DNA of 22,823 nucleotides. Source: JACQFK01 sp035644495. GTDB lineage: Bacteria; Planctomycetota; MHYJ01; JACPRB01. The translations under genes were made by a program, and so were the position numbers. A model generated the notes under the pieces. It was not told where the DNA came from and searched no databases. It saw only the letters and a list, made by a program, of their open reading frames with translations. Numbering within the stretch: position 1 is the first letter of the stretch; each line of letters begins with the position of its first letter. The DNA is taken from positions 1-22,823 of the forward strand of contig DASQOM010000239.1 in assembly GCA_035644495.1 (NCBI GenBank). The letters are read 5' to 3'. This document shows, one piece after another, positions 1 to 10,527 of the stretch.

Positions 1-3162
<3,162 letters not shown>

Positions 3163-3168
3163 CCGGTC

Positions 3169-3196
3169 TTGACTTCGAAGGATGGAATCATAGAAT
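3169..3196 (+). promoter_or_regulatory. sigma70-type promoter of rpsL
   Basis: TTGACT at 3169-3174 and TAGAAT at 3191-3196 are separated by 16 nt. The predicted transcription start is near 3203, only about 3 nt before the rpsL ATG at 3206, so the transcript would be leaderless or nearly so. No Shine-Dalgarno sequence lies in that space. The assignment rests on hexamer match and spacing only. Confidence 0.65.
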
Positions 3197-3205
3197 AGGC
3201 GCCTT

Positions 3206-3580
3206 ATGCCGACGATCAATCAGCTGATCCGATTCGGGCGGACGAAGCCCAAGTACAAGAGCAAGTCCCCCGTGCTGGAGTCCAACCCTCAGAAGCGGGG
3301 CGTCTGCCTCATCGTGAAGACGATGACGCCGAAGAAGCCGAACTCCGCGCTCCGGAAGATCGCCCGCGTGCGCCTTTCGAGCGGCCGTGAGACGACGGCC
3401 TACATCCCGGGCGAGGGCCACAACCTGCAGGAACACTCGATCGTGCTCGTCCGCGGCGGCCGCGTGCGCGACCTCCCCGGCGTGCGCTACCACATCGTCC
3501 GTGGAACGCTGGACTGCGCCGGCGTCGAAGACCGCAAGACCAGCCGCTCCAAGTACGGCGTGAAGCGCCCGAAAAAGTAA
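3206..3580 (+). CDS. rpsL: 30S ribosomal protein S12
   Basis: Decoding-centre protein of the small subunit, 124 residues, which is the usual length. The conserved TPKKPNSALRK block holds Lys43, the GEGHNLQEHS block follows, and the C-terminus ends in SKYGVKRPKK. Position 88 (E. coli gene numbering, counting Met as 1) is Arg (codon CGC) rather than the usual Lys, in GGRVRDLPGVRYH; Lys88Arg is a known streptomycin-resistance substitution in other bacteria. Asp89, the residue methylthiolated by RimO in E. coli, is kept. The gene starts about 3 nt after the predicted transcription start and is followed after 15 bp by rpsG. Confidence 0.98.
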   Translation: MPTINQLIRFGRTKPKYKSKSPVLESNPQKRGVCLIVKTMTPKKPNSALRKIARVRLSSGRETTAYIPGEGHNLQEHSIVLVRGGRVRDLPGVRYHIVRGTLDCAGVEDRKTSRSKYGVKRPKK

Positions 3581-3595
3581 CCAGAGAGGAGAACG

Positions 3596-4069
3596 ATGCC
3601 CGCGAAATTCCGCTCCTTCGAGGACCTGCTCAAGCCCGATCCCAAATTCAAAGACAAGATGATGGGCAAGTTCATCAACTGTCTGATGGAGGGCGGAAAG
3701 AAGTCGACGGCCCAGAAAATCTTCTACAGCGCGCTCGAGGAAGTGCACAAGAAGATCGTCGACAAGGACCTCCAGGGCATCTTCACGCAGGCGGTCACCA
3801 ACGTCATGCCGATCATCGAGGTCCGCTCCCGCCGCGTCGGCGGCGCGACCTACCAAGTCCCCGTGCCCGTGCCCCAAAAGCGCCGCGTGTCGCTGGCCTA
3901 CCGCTGGCTGCTCGCCGCCGCCCGCGCCAAGAAGGGGCGTCCCATGGCGCAGAAGCTCGCCGACGAGTTCTACAATGCGTACCGCGGCGAGGGCGAGGCC
4001 ATGAAGAAGCGCGACGACGTCCACAAGATGGCCGAGGCCAACAAGGCCTTCGCCCACCTGGCCTACTAG
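3596..4069 (+). CDS. rpsG: 30S ribosomal protein S7
   Basis: Primary 16S rRNA-binding protein that nucleates assembly of the 30S head and, in E. coli, represses the str operon. At 157 residues it has the normal length. The conserved core EVRSRRVGGATYQVPVPV is at about residues 75-92, followed by the YRWLLAAARAKKGRPMAQKLADE helix region. A clear Shine-Dalgarno sequence, GAGGAG at 3585-3590, lies 5 nt before the ATG, in contrast to the leaderless rpsL in front of it. The gene ends the rpsL-rpsG unit; a terminator hairpin follows 35 nt after the stop. In the classical str operon fusA and tuf would follow without a break, but here fusA is separated by the terminator and has its own promoter. Confidence 0.98.
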   Translation: MPAKFRSFEDLLKPDPKFKDKMMGKFINCLMEGGKKSTAQKIFYSALEEVHKKIVDKDLQGIFTQAVTNVMPIIEVRSRRVGGATYQVPVPVPQKRRVSLAYRWLLAAARAKKGRPMAQKLADEFYNAYRGEGEAMKKRDDVHKMAEANKAFAHLAY

Positions 4070-4104
4070 AGCGTCTATAGCGTCCGGTTTCAGGACGATC
4101 ACGA

Positions 4105-4136
4105 AAAGAGCCCCCGCCAGGGGGCCCTTCTTCTTT
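4105..4136 (+). terminator. Rho-independent terminator after rpsG
   Basis: GCCCCC (4110-4115), loop GCCA, GGGGGC (4120-4125), with weaker outer pairing between GAA upstream and CTT downstream. The T-rich tail CTTCTTCTTT follows. It separates rpsL-rpsG from fusA. Confidence 0.75.
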
Positions 4137-4152
4137 CCCCTCCGGGAATTGG

Positions 4153-4181
4153 TTGTCCCCCGCGCCTACGTTCGTTACAAT
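4153..4181 (+). promoter_or_regulatory. sigma70-type promoter of fusA
   Basis: TTGTCC at 4153-4158 and TACAAT at 4176-4181 have a 17-nt spacer. The predicted start is near 4188-4190, giving a leader of about 7-9 nt before GTG at 4197 and no room for a normal ribosome-binding site. Confidence 0.6.
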
Positions 4182-4196
4182 CCCGGCCCATATGGG

Positions 4197-6254
4197 GTGA
4201 CCACCCTCGACAAGATCCGCAACTTCGGCATCATTGCCCACATCGACGCCGGCAAGACGACCACCTCGGAACGGGTGCTCTACTACACCCTCGCCATCCA
4301 CCGGGTCGGCAACGTCGACGAGGGGACGACGACGACGGACTGGTACATCCTCGAGAAGCAGAAGGGGATCACCATCTTCAGCGCCGCCGTCACCTGCGAG
4401 TGGCGCGGCCATATGCTGAACCTCATCGACACCCCGGGGCACGTCGACTTCACCGCCGAGGTCGAGCGCTCGCTGCGCGTGCTCGACGGGGCCGTCATCG
4501 TCTTCGACGCCGTCAACGGCGTCGAGGCCCAGTCGGAGACCGTCTGGCGCCAGGCGGTGCGCTACAGCGTCCCGCGCCTGGCCTACGTCAACAAGATGGA
4601 CCGTCCCGGCGCGTCCTTCGAGAAAACCCTCGAGGCGATGCGGAAGAAGCTCGACGCCCGGCCCGTCGCGGTGACGATCCCCTACGGCATCGAAGGCAAC
4701 CTCAAAGGCGTGATCCACCTGGTCACGATGAAGCTGCTCACGTTCGAGGGCGACCGCGGCAAGGACGTGGTTGAAGCGGAAATCCCGGCCGACGCGCACG
4801 ACGAGGCGCAGATGTACCGCGAGCAGCTCATCGACGCGGCCAGCGAGTTCTCCGACGAGGTGCTCACGGCGGCCCTCGACGGAAAGCCGGTGACCGCCGC
4901 CGCGCTCAATGCCGCGATCCGGAAGGGGGCGGTCACCGGGAAGATCCAGCCCACGTTCGCGGGCTCGTCGCTCCACAACCAGGGCGTGCAGCCGGTCATC
5001 GACGCCGTCGTCGAGTTCCTGCCGTCGCCGCTCGACGTGCCCGTCGTCACCGGCAAGAACCCGGAGACGGACCAGCCGATGACGCGCGACGCCCGGAAGG
5101 ACAAGTCGCTGACGGCGTTCGCGTTCAAGACGGCGACGGACAAGCACACGGACATCACCTACGTCCGCGTCTATACGGGGGAGCTCCACGCGAACGAGGC
5201 GTTCTACAATCCGCGCCTCGGGCGGATGGAGCGGACGCAGCAGATGTTCCGGATGTTCGCGGACGAGCGGAAGCCGATCGCGACGGCGGGCCCGGGGGAG
5301 ATCGTGGCGTTCGTGGGGCTCAAGCAGACGGTGACGGGCGACACGCTCTGCGACAAGCGGAACCCGATCCTCCTGCCGACGATCCAGTTCCCGGAGCCGG
5401 TGCTGAGCATCGCGATCGAGCCCAAGTCGAGCGCGGACAAGGATAAGCTGGACGAAGTGCTGGCGCGGCTGGCGAAGGACGACCCGACGTTCCGGGTGAG
5501 CCTGGACGCGGACACGGGCCAGATCATCCTGCACTGCATGGGCGAGGTGCACGCGGACGTGCTGCTCTTCCGGATCCGGAACGACTTCGGGACGCCTGCG
5601 AACGTGGGCACGCCGCGGGTGGCGTACAAGGAGGCGATCACCCGGGTCGGGCGCGACCGCAAGACGCGCACGCACACGGTGGGCGAGACGTTTCTGTACG
5701 GCGAGGTGGAGCTGGAGGTGCGTCCGTTGCGCGATACGATCGCGCCGACGCTCGTCACGTCGGATCTGACGCCGAACCAGGAGAAGGATCTGAGGAAGTA
5801 CCTGCCGGCGATCAAGGCCGGAGCGCTGACGGCGGCGGGATCGGGGCCGATCGCGGGGTTCCCGGTGATCTACCTCCAGGTCGCGCTGCTCGGCGGAAGC
5901 GTGAACGCGAACTCGTCGGAGGAGATGTACACGGCGGCGGCGTCGGACGCGCTGGCGGCGGCGATGGGGAAGTCGGGGCCGCAGATCCTGGAGCCGCACA
6001 TGAAGTTCGAGGTGACGGTGCCGGACGAGTACGCGGGCGGGGTGATCAACGACCTGCAGCGGCGGGGCGCGGACATCACGGACATGGGGGCGGTGGCGGG
6101 GGCGCGCGTGGTGAGGGGCAACGTGGCGCTGTCGAAGATGTTCGGCTACTCGACGATGTTGCGCTCGCTGACGCAGGGCCGGGGGCAGCACGCGATGGAG
6201 CCGTACGAGTACAAGCCGATCCCGGCGGAGGAGATGAAGAAGTTCACCGAGTAG
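4197..6254 (+). CDS. fusA: Elongation factor G, divergent type
   Basis: Ribosomal translocase GTPase, 685 residues from GTG at 4197. That start is chosen because TLDKIRNFGIIAHIDAGKT matches EF-G N-termini and the promoter lies just before it; an in-frame TTG at 4149 would sit upstream of the promoter. P-loop AHIDAGKT at residues 14-21, GITI of switch I at 57-60, DTPGH at 78-82 and NKMD at 132-135. Domains II-V are all present (for example GEVHADVLLFRIRNDF, VSLGGSVN-like LLGGSVNANSSEEM, and the YSTMLRSLTQGRG block). Switch I reads GNVDEGTTTTDWYILEKQKG instead of the common GAATMDWMEQEQERG, which resembles the separate EF-G forms of spirochaetes, planctomycetes and deltaproteobacteria (spdEFG). 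It may therefore be one of two specialised EF-Gs. G-ending codons become much more common in the second half of the gene. Confidence 0.93.
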   Translation: MTTLDKIRNFGIIAHIDAGKTTTSERVLYYTLAIHRVGNVDEGTTTTDWYILEKQKGITIFSAAVTCEWRGHMLNLIDTPGHVDFTAEVERSLRVLDGAVIVFDAVNGVEAQSETVWRQAVRYSVPRLAYVNKMDRPGASFEKTLEAMRKKLDARPVAVTIPYGIEGNLKGVIHLVTMKLLTFEGDRGKDVVEAEIPADAHDEAQMYREQLIDAASEFSDEVLTAALDGKPVTAAALNAAIRKGAVTGKIQPTFAGSSLHNQGVQPVIDAVVEFLPSPLDVPVVTGKNPETDQPMTRDARKDKSLTAFAFKTATDKHTDITYVRVYTGELHANEAFYNPRLGRMERTQQMFRMFADERKPIATAGPGEIVAFVGLKQTVTGDTLCDKRNPILLPTIQFPEPVLSIAIEPKSSADKDKLDEVLARLAKDDPTFRVSLDADTGQIILHCMGEVHADVLLFRIRNDFGTPANVGTPRVAYKEAITRVGRDRKTRTHTVGETFLYGEVELEVRPLRDTIAPTLVTSDLTPNQEKDLRKYLPAIKAGALTAAGSGPIAGFPVIYLQVALLGGSVNANSSEEMYTAAASDALAAAMGKSGPQILEPHMKFEVTVPDEYAGGVINDLQRRGADITDMGAVAGARVVRGNVALSKMFGYSTMLRSLTQGRGQHAMEPYEYKPIPAEEMKKFTE

Positions 6255-6262
6255 AAATAGAA

Positions 6263-6292
6263 ACGGGCGCTGCTCGCCCCAGCAGCGCCCGT
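6263..6292 (+). terminator. Strong hairpin after fusA
   Basis: A perfect 12-bp stem ACGGGCGCTGCT (6263-6274) / AGCAGCGCCCGT (6281-6292) with a 6-nt loop lies 8 nt after the fusA stop. There is no T-run on the + side, so it may act as a Rho-assisted terminator or 3' stabiliser. On the - strand it is followed by a T-rich tail (TTTCTATTTCTAC), but no gene is seen on that strand. Confidence 0.55.
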
Positions 6293-6393
6293 GTCCGGAG
6301 TCCCTGGTTCGCCCCGTAAAGCATACTGCCGGCGCCGGGAAAAAGCTCGCGGCCGCCTGAAAAAATATTTGTCGCGGGGACTCGACGTAGTCC

Positions 6394-6421
6394 TTGACTT
6401 GGGATCTTGCATCGCTATACT
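6394..6421 (+). promoter_or_regulatory. sigma70-type promoter of the rpsJ (S10) operon
   Basis: TTGACT at 6394-6399 and TATACT at 6416-6421 with a 16-nt spacer. The predicted start near 6428-6430 leaves 5-7 nt before the ATG at 6435. A structured leader of the kind used for L4 feedback control in E. coli cannot fit. The 6293-6393 stretch before it holds no gene that I can see. Confidence 0.68.
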
Positions 6422-6434
6422 GACGGCTCGCTTT

Positions 6435-6755
<321 letters not shown>

Positions 6756-6762
6756 ATTAGCC

Positions 6763-7419
6763 ATGGCTGAACTCCCGCTTTTCTCCAAGGACGGCAAGAA
6801 CACCGGCACGGTCACCGTGGACGAGAAGGTCTTCGGCGACAAGGTCCGGAAGCGTCTGCTGCACCAGGTCGTCGTGATCCACGAGGCCAACCAGCGCGAG
6901 GGCAACGCCCACACCAAGACGCGCGGCGAGGTCGAGGGCTCGACGAAGAAGATGTGGCCCCAGAAGCACACCGGCATGGCGCGCATGGGAACGAAGCGGT
7001 CGCCCATCTGGGTGAAGGGCGGCATCGTGTTCGGCCCCCGCACGCGTGAATACCGGATGATCATCACGGACTCGATGAAGCGCGCCGCGCTCAACTCGGC
7101 GCTGCTCGGCAAGATCAAGGACAAGGAAGTGTCGATCATCGAGGGCGTGGACTTCGAGAAGCCGAAGACCAAGGAAATGGCCAAGCTGATGAAGGCCCTC
7201 GGCTTCAAGCGCACGGTGCTCCTGGCCATCCCGAAGCACAGCGACAAGGTGTGGCTCTCCGCGCGGAACCTTCAGGACCTGAGCGTCCGGCCCGTCGGCG
7301 AGCTGAATGCCTACGACGTCCTCAAGCACAAGGACCTGCTCCTCACCCGCGATGCGCTCCAGACGCTCGTCTCGGCGCGTTCCGCCGCCGCGGCGTCCGC
7401 GAAGGAGAAGAAATCGTGA
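6763..7419 (+). CDS. rplD: 50S ribosomal protein L4
   Basis: Large-subunit protein lining the peptide exit tunnel, 218 residues. HQVVVIHEANQREGNAHTKTRGEVEGSTKK at about 34-63 leads into the tunnel loop, which reads KMWPQKHTGMARMGTKRSPIW. The usual bacterial form is KPWRQKGTGRARxGSxRSPxW, so Arg61, Gly64 and Arg67 (E. coli numbering) are Pro, His and Met here. The C-terminal globular part (RTVLLAIP..., LSARNL, NAYDVLKHKDLLLTRDAL) is conventional. An Ala/Lys-rich tail ends the protein. Its stop overlaps the rplW start as GTGA, implying translational coupling. It directly follows rpsJ because rplC is missing. Confidence 0.96.
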   Translation: MAELPLFSKDGKNTGTVTVDEKVFGDKVRKRLLHQVVVIHEANQREGNAHTKTRGEVEGSTKKMWPQKHTGMARMGTKRSPIWVKGGIVFGPRTREYRMIITDSMKRAALNSALLGKIKDKEVSIIEGVDFEKPKTKEMAKLMKALGFKRTVLLAIPKHSDKVWLSARNLQDLSVRPVGELNAYDVLKHKDLLLTRDALQTLVSARSAAAASAKEKKS

Positions 7420-7700
7420 AGAGCCCGTTCCTCGTCATCAAGAAGCCGGTCGTCACCGAGAAGTCGATGGCGAACCAGCAGAAGAGCGTGTACACCTTCA
7501 TCGTGGCGCCCGATGCCACCAAGCCCGAGGTCAAGTACTCGGTCGAGAAGGCCTTCAACGTCAAGGTCAAGGAAGTCCGGACCGTGAAGGTGAAGGGGAA
7601 GTACAAGCGGATGAAGAATCAGCTCCTGCAGGGCAAGCGTAAGGACTGGAAGAAGGCCTACGTGACCCTGAAGGCAGGCTTCCGGTTGGACATCATCTGA
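7416..7700 (+). CDS. rplW: 50S ribosomal protein L23
   Basis: Protein at the tunnel exit that docks trigger factor and SRP; 94 residues, normal length. The GTG start at 7416 overlaps the rplD stop (GTGA) and is preceded by the strong Shine-Dalgarno AAGGAGAAG inside the end of rplD. Family blocks VVTEKS near residue 12 and YTFIVAPDATKPEVKYSVEKAFNVKVKEVRT, where the last part is the conserved second half of the fold. The conserved VTE-K signature near the N-terminus supports GTG 7416 over longer starts. rplB follows 1 nt after the stop. Confidence 0.96.
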   Translation: MKSPFLVIKKPVVTEKSMANQQKSVYTFIVAPDATKPEVKYSVEKAFNVKVKEVRTVKVKGKYKRMKNQLLQGKRKDWKKAYVTLKAGFRLDII

Positions 7701-7701
7701 T

Positions 7702-8556
7702 ATGCCCGTAAGACAATACAAGCCGACGTCTCCGTCGCGCCGAGGCGCCACGGTGTCCGACTACTCGGACGTGACGACGAACGTCCCCGAGAAGAACCTG
7801 ACCGTCGCGCTCCGCCACACCGGCGGCCGCAACAACGTCGGCCGGATGTCGATGCGCCACATCGGCGGCGGCAACAGGACGCGCTATCGCATCATCGACT
7901 TCCGCCGGACGAAGGACAACGTCCCCGGCACCGTCGAGACCATCGAATACGATCCGAACCGTTCGCCGCGCATCGCGCTGATCAAGTACAAGGACGGCGA
8001 GCGCCGCTACATCCTCGCGCCGGAGGGCCTGAAGGTGGGCGACGAGGTGGCCTCGGGCGACAAGCTCGAGCCGCGCCTGGGCAACTGCATGCCGCTGAAG
8101 AGCATCCCGACGGGCCAGTTCCTGCACAACGTGGAGCTGACGCCCGGGCGCGGCGGCCAGTTGGCGCGCAGCGCCGGCACCTTCGCGCAGCTCATGGCCA
8201 AGGAAGGCAACTACGCCGACGTGGTCCTGCCCAGCGGCGAAGTCCGGAAGATCCACATCCGCTGCCGGGCGTCGATCGGCAAGATGGGCAACTCCGATTG
8301 GGCGAAGATCGTCCTGGGCAAGGCCGGACGCAAGCGCTGGTTCGGCGTGCGGCCGACCGTGCGCGGCAAGGCGATGAACCCGGTCTCCCACCCGTGCGGC
8401 GGCGGTGACGGCCGCGGCGGCGTGGGCCGCCAGCCCTGCAACTGGAAGGGCACGAAGCTCGCGAAGGGCGGCAAGACGCGTCGCAGCAAGAAGCCCTCGC
8501 AGCGCTTCATCGTCCGGTTCCGCCGGACGGGCAAGCATCAGAACACGAGAAGGTAA
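7702..8556 (+). CDS. rplB: 50S ribosomal protein L2
   Basis: Large-subunit core protein near the peptidyl-transferase centre, 284 residues. Blocks YKPTSPSRR, GGRNNVGRMSMRHIGGGN, IEYDPNRSPRIALIKYKDGERRYILAP and GRGGQLARSAGT are all typical. The catalytic-centre loop at residues 223-237 reads KAMNPVSHPCGGGDG, against NPVDHPHGGGEG in most bacteria. His230 (H229 of the mature E. coli protein, important for peptidyl transfer) is kept, but the Asp before it is Ser, the second His is Cys and the Glu is Asp. The sequence after it (GRGGVGRQPCNWKGTKLAKG) is also unusual, including another Cys. Starts 1 nt after rplW. Confidence 0.97.
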   Translation: MPVRQYKPTSPSRRGATVSDYSDVTTNVPEKNLTVALRHTGGRNNVGRMSMRHIGGGNRTRYRIIDFRRTKDNVPGTVETIEYDPNRSPRIALIKYKDGERRYILAPEGLKVGDEVASGDKLEPRLGNCMPLKSIPTGQFLHNVELTPGRGGQLARSAGTFAQLMAKEGNYADVVLPSGEVRKIHIRCRASIGKMGNSDWAKIVLGKAGRKRWFGVRPTVRGKAMNPVSHPCGGGDGRGGVGRQPCNWKGTKLAKGGKTRRSKKPSQRFIVRFRRTGKHQNTRR

Positions 8557-8559
8557 GAC

Positions 8560-8868
8560 ATGAGCCGCTCCCTCAAGAAAGGGCCCTATATCGACCCGAA
8601 GCTCGCCGCGAAGGTGGCGAAGCTGAAGGCCATCGGCAGTCACGAGCCGATCAAGACGTGGTCTCGCCGCTCGACGATCTCCCCCGAGTTCGTCACCATG
8701 ACCTTCCTCGTCCACAACGGCAAGTCGTTCCTCAAGGTGTACGTGACCGAAGAGATGGTCGGACACAAGCTCGGGGAGTTCTCCCCGACGCGTCATTTCC
8801 GCGGACACCCCGGCACCCGGGAAGCCGCGGCCAACGAGGGGGCGAAGTCCGCGCCCGCGAAATCGTAA
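8560..8868 (+). CDS. rpsS: 30S ribosomal protein S19
   Basis: 30S head protein contacting S13 and the A-site region; 102 residues. MSRSLKKGPYID at the N-terminus, IKTWSRRSTISPEFV, and GHKLGEFSPTRHFRGHPG are the family signatures. A short Ala/Lys/Pro tail (REAAANEGAKSAPAKS) extends beyond the usual end, in line with the Ala/Lys-rich tails of several neighbours. GAAGG lies 8 nt before the ATG. The gene starts 3 nt after rplB and rplV follows after 3 nt. Confidence 0.97.
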   Translation: MSRSLKKGPYIDPKLAAKVAKLKAIGSHEPIKTWSRRSTISPEFVTMTFLVHNGKSFLKVYVTEEMVGHKLGEFSPTRHFRGHPGTREAAANEGAKSAPAKS

Positions 8869-8871
8869 CCC

Positions 8872-9426
8872 ATGGCCGACGCCGCCGCCGTCCCGACGAA
8901 ACCCGAGGCCCCCGCCGCTCCGGCGGTCAAGCCGCGCTTCACCGCGAAGCTGCGCTACGCGCGCATCTCTGCGCGGAAAATGCGCTACGTGGTCGACCTG
9001 GTCCGGGGCAAGGACTACAACAGCGCGATCTCGATCCTGCGCTCGTGCTCCAAGCGCGGCGCGCCGTTCTGCAAGAAGCTCCTGGAGAGCGCGTTCGGCA
9101 ACGCGACGAACCAGATCAACGAACAGCAGCTGGAAGTCGACGTCAACAAGCTCCATGTCGTGGAGGCGCGGGTCGATCCGGGCCCCATCATCAAGCGGTG
9201 GCGCGCGTCGTCCCAGCGCCGGCCGACGATGATCAAGAAGCGCCTGTGCCACGTCATTTTCGCCCTGGAGGAGCGCGATTTGAAGGAGTCGCGCACCGAC
9301 CGGTCGAAGCGCCAGAAGCAGGAGCGTCAGCGCCAGGCGGCCGCGCAGAAGGCGGCGGCGAAGAAGGACGCGCCGGCCGCGGCTCCCGCCGCGGACGCCT
9401 CGAAGCCCAAGGAGGAGAAGAAGTAG
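8872..9426 (+). CDS. rplV: 50S ribosomal protein L22, extended at both ends
   Basis: Exit-tunnel protein; 184 residues against about 110 in most bacteria. Residues 1-22 are an Ala/Pro-rich extension, the conserved core runs from about 23 to 140 (LRYARISARKMRYVVDLVRG...), and residues 141-184 are a highly charged Lys/Arg/Ala/Glu tail. The tunnel hairpin reads GPIIKRWRASSQRRPTMIKK where the common form is GPxxKRxxPRAxGRAxxIxK, so the tip is replaced. The extended tail could reach solvent or rRNA on the ribosome surface; its role is unknown. No clear Shine-Dalgarno sequence lies before the ATG, but the gene is 3 nt after rpsS, so coupling is likely. rpsC starts at the next base after its stop. 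Confidence 0.95.
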   Translation: MADAAAVPTKPEAPAAPAVKPRFTAKLRYARISARKMRYVVDLVRGKDYNSAISILRSCSKRGAPFCKKLLESAFGNATNQINEQQLEVDVNKLHVVEARVDPGPIIKRWRASSQRRPTMIKKRLCHVIFALEERDLKESRTDRSKRQKQERQRQAAAQKAAAKKDAPAAAPAADASKPKEEKK

Positions 9427-10095
9427 ATGGGCCAGAAGGTCAATCCGTTCGCGTTCCGCATGGGCGTCACCGAGCCGTGGCGCTCGCGCTGGTACGCCGG
9501 AAAGAAGAATTACGGCGACTGGCTGGTGGAGGACCACAAGATCCGCCAGTTCGTCCGCAAGGAATACGCGTTCGCCGGCGTCGCCCGCATCGACATCGAG
9601 CGGATCGGCGAGAAGATCCGGATCCGGCTCTGGGCGGCGCGCCCGGGCCTGATCATCGGCAAGCGCGGCGCGAAGGTCGACAAGATGAGCGAGGATGTGG
9701 GCGGCCTGGTGGGCCGGACGGTCGAGGTCGACGTCCAGACGCTGGACACGCCCGAGCTGAACTCAGTCATCGTGGCGGAGGCGATCGCGGAGCAGCTGCA
9801 GCGCCGCTCGCCGTACCGTCGCACGATGCGCCGCTACGCCGAGATGGTGATGGACCTGGGGGCCAAGGGGATCAAGCTCCTCGCCAAAGGCCGCCTGGGA
9901 GGCGCGGAGATCGCGCGCCAGGAGCGCCTGGTGCTGGGCCGGATCCCGCTCAACACGCTGCGCGCCGACATCGACTACGGCACGGCGACGGCGATCCTGA
10001 GCAAGGGCACGATCGGCGTGAAGTGCTGGGTCTACAAGGGCGAGAAGTTCGACGAGAAGAAGAAGAAGCCGGCCCCGGCGCCGGAACAGGCGTAA
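9427..10095 (+). CDS. rpsC: 30S ribosomal protein S3
   Basis: mRNA-entry-channel protein of the 30S subunit, 222 residues. MGQKVNPFAFRMGV at the start (the usual QKVHP has His replaced by Asn), type II KH motif GLIIGKRG at residues 74-81, and the C-terminal block GRLGGAEIARQERLVLGRIPLNTLRADIDYG, which holds helicase-associated basic residues. PLHTLRA of most bacteria is PLNTLRA here. The tail is Lys/Pro-rich. The Shine-Dalgarno sequence (GGAGAAGAAG) is inside the end of rplV, whose stop codon abuts this ATG. Confidence 0.97.
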   Translation: MGQKVNPFAFRMGVTEPWRSRWYAGKKNYGDWLVEDHKIRQFVRKEYAFAGVARIDIERIGEKIRIRLWAARPGLIIGKRGAKVDKMSEDVGGLVGRTVEVDVQTLDTPELNSVIVAEAIAEQLQRRSPYRRTMRRYAEMVMDLGAKGIKLLAKGRLGGAEIARQERLVLGRIPLNTLRADIDYGTATAILSKGTIGVKCWVYKGEKFDEKKKKPAPAPEQA

Positions 10096-10113
10096 GGATC
10101 GCAGGATACAGCC

Positions 10114-10527
10114 ATGTTGATGCCCAAGCGGGTCAAGTTCCGGAAGTCGCAGCGCGGAATCATGAAGGGTCCCGCGACTCGGGGCAACCGCGTTTCGTTC
10201 GGGGACTTCGGCCTGATGTCGCTGGAGCACGGCTGGCTGTCCGCCAAGGAGATCGAGGCCGCCCGCGTCTGCTCCGCGCACGCGATGGGCACCGAGGGCC
10301 GTCTCTACATCCGCGTCTTCCCCCACAAGTCGATCAGCGCCAAGCCCGCCGAGGTCCGCATGGGCATGGGCAAGGGCGAGCCGGAGTACTATGCCGCGGT
10401 GATCAAGCCCGGCACGGTGCTGTTCGAACTGGCCGGCGTCCCCGAGGAGTTCGCGAAGCAGGTCTTCAACAACGTGGCGCACAAGATGTCCCTGCGCTGC
10501 AAGTTCGTGACGAGGCGTCATGGCTAA
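10114..10527 (+). CDS. rplP: 50S ribosomal protein L16
   Basis: Large-subunit protein that helps position A-site tRNA, 137 residues as usual. MLMPKRVKFRKSQRG, GDFGLMSLEHGWLSAKEIEAAR and the RMGMGKGEPEYYAAVIKPGTVLFE loop are diagnostic. The Arg that is hydroxylated in E. coli (Arg81, in VRMGKGKG) is present as VRMGMGKG. AGGAT lies about 10 nt before the ATG in an 18-bp gap after rpsC. Its end overlaps rpmC by 8 nt. Confidence 0.97.
   Translation: MLMPKRVKFRKSQRGIMKGPATRGNRVSFGDFGLMSLEHGWLSAKEIEAARVCSAHAMGTEGRLYIRVFPHKSISAKPAEVRMGMGKGEPEYYAAVIKPGTVLFELAGVPEEFAKQVFNNVAHKMSLRCKFVTRRHG

Noticed and set aside
4149..4196. Upstream TTG start for fusA adding 16 residues
   Set aside because: It lies before the predicted promoter and adds a non-conserved extension; GTG 4197 fits the family N-terminus.
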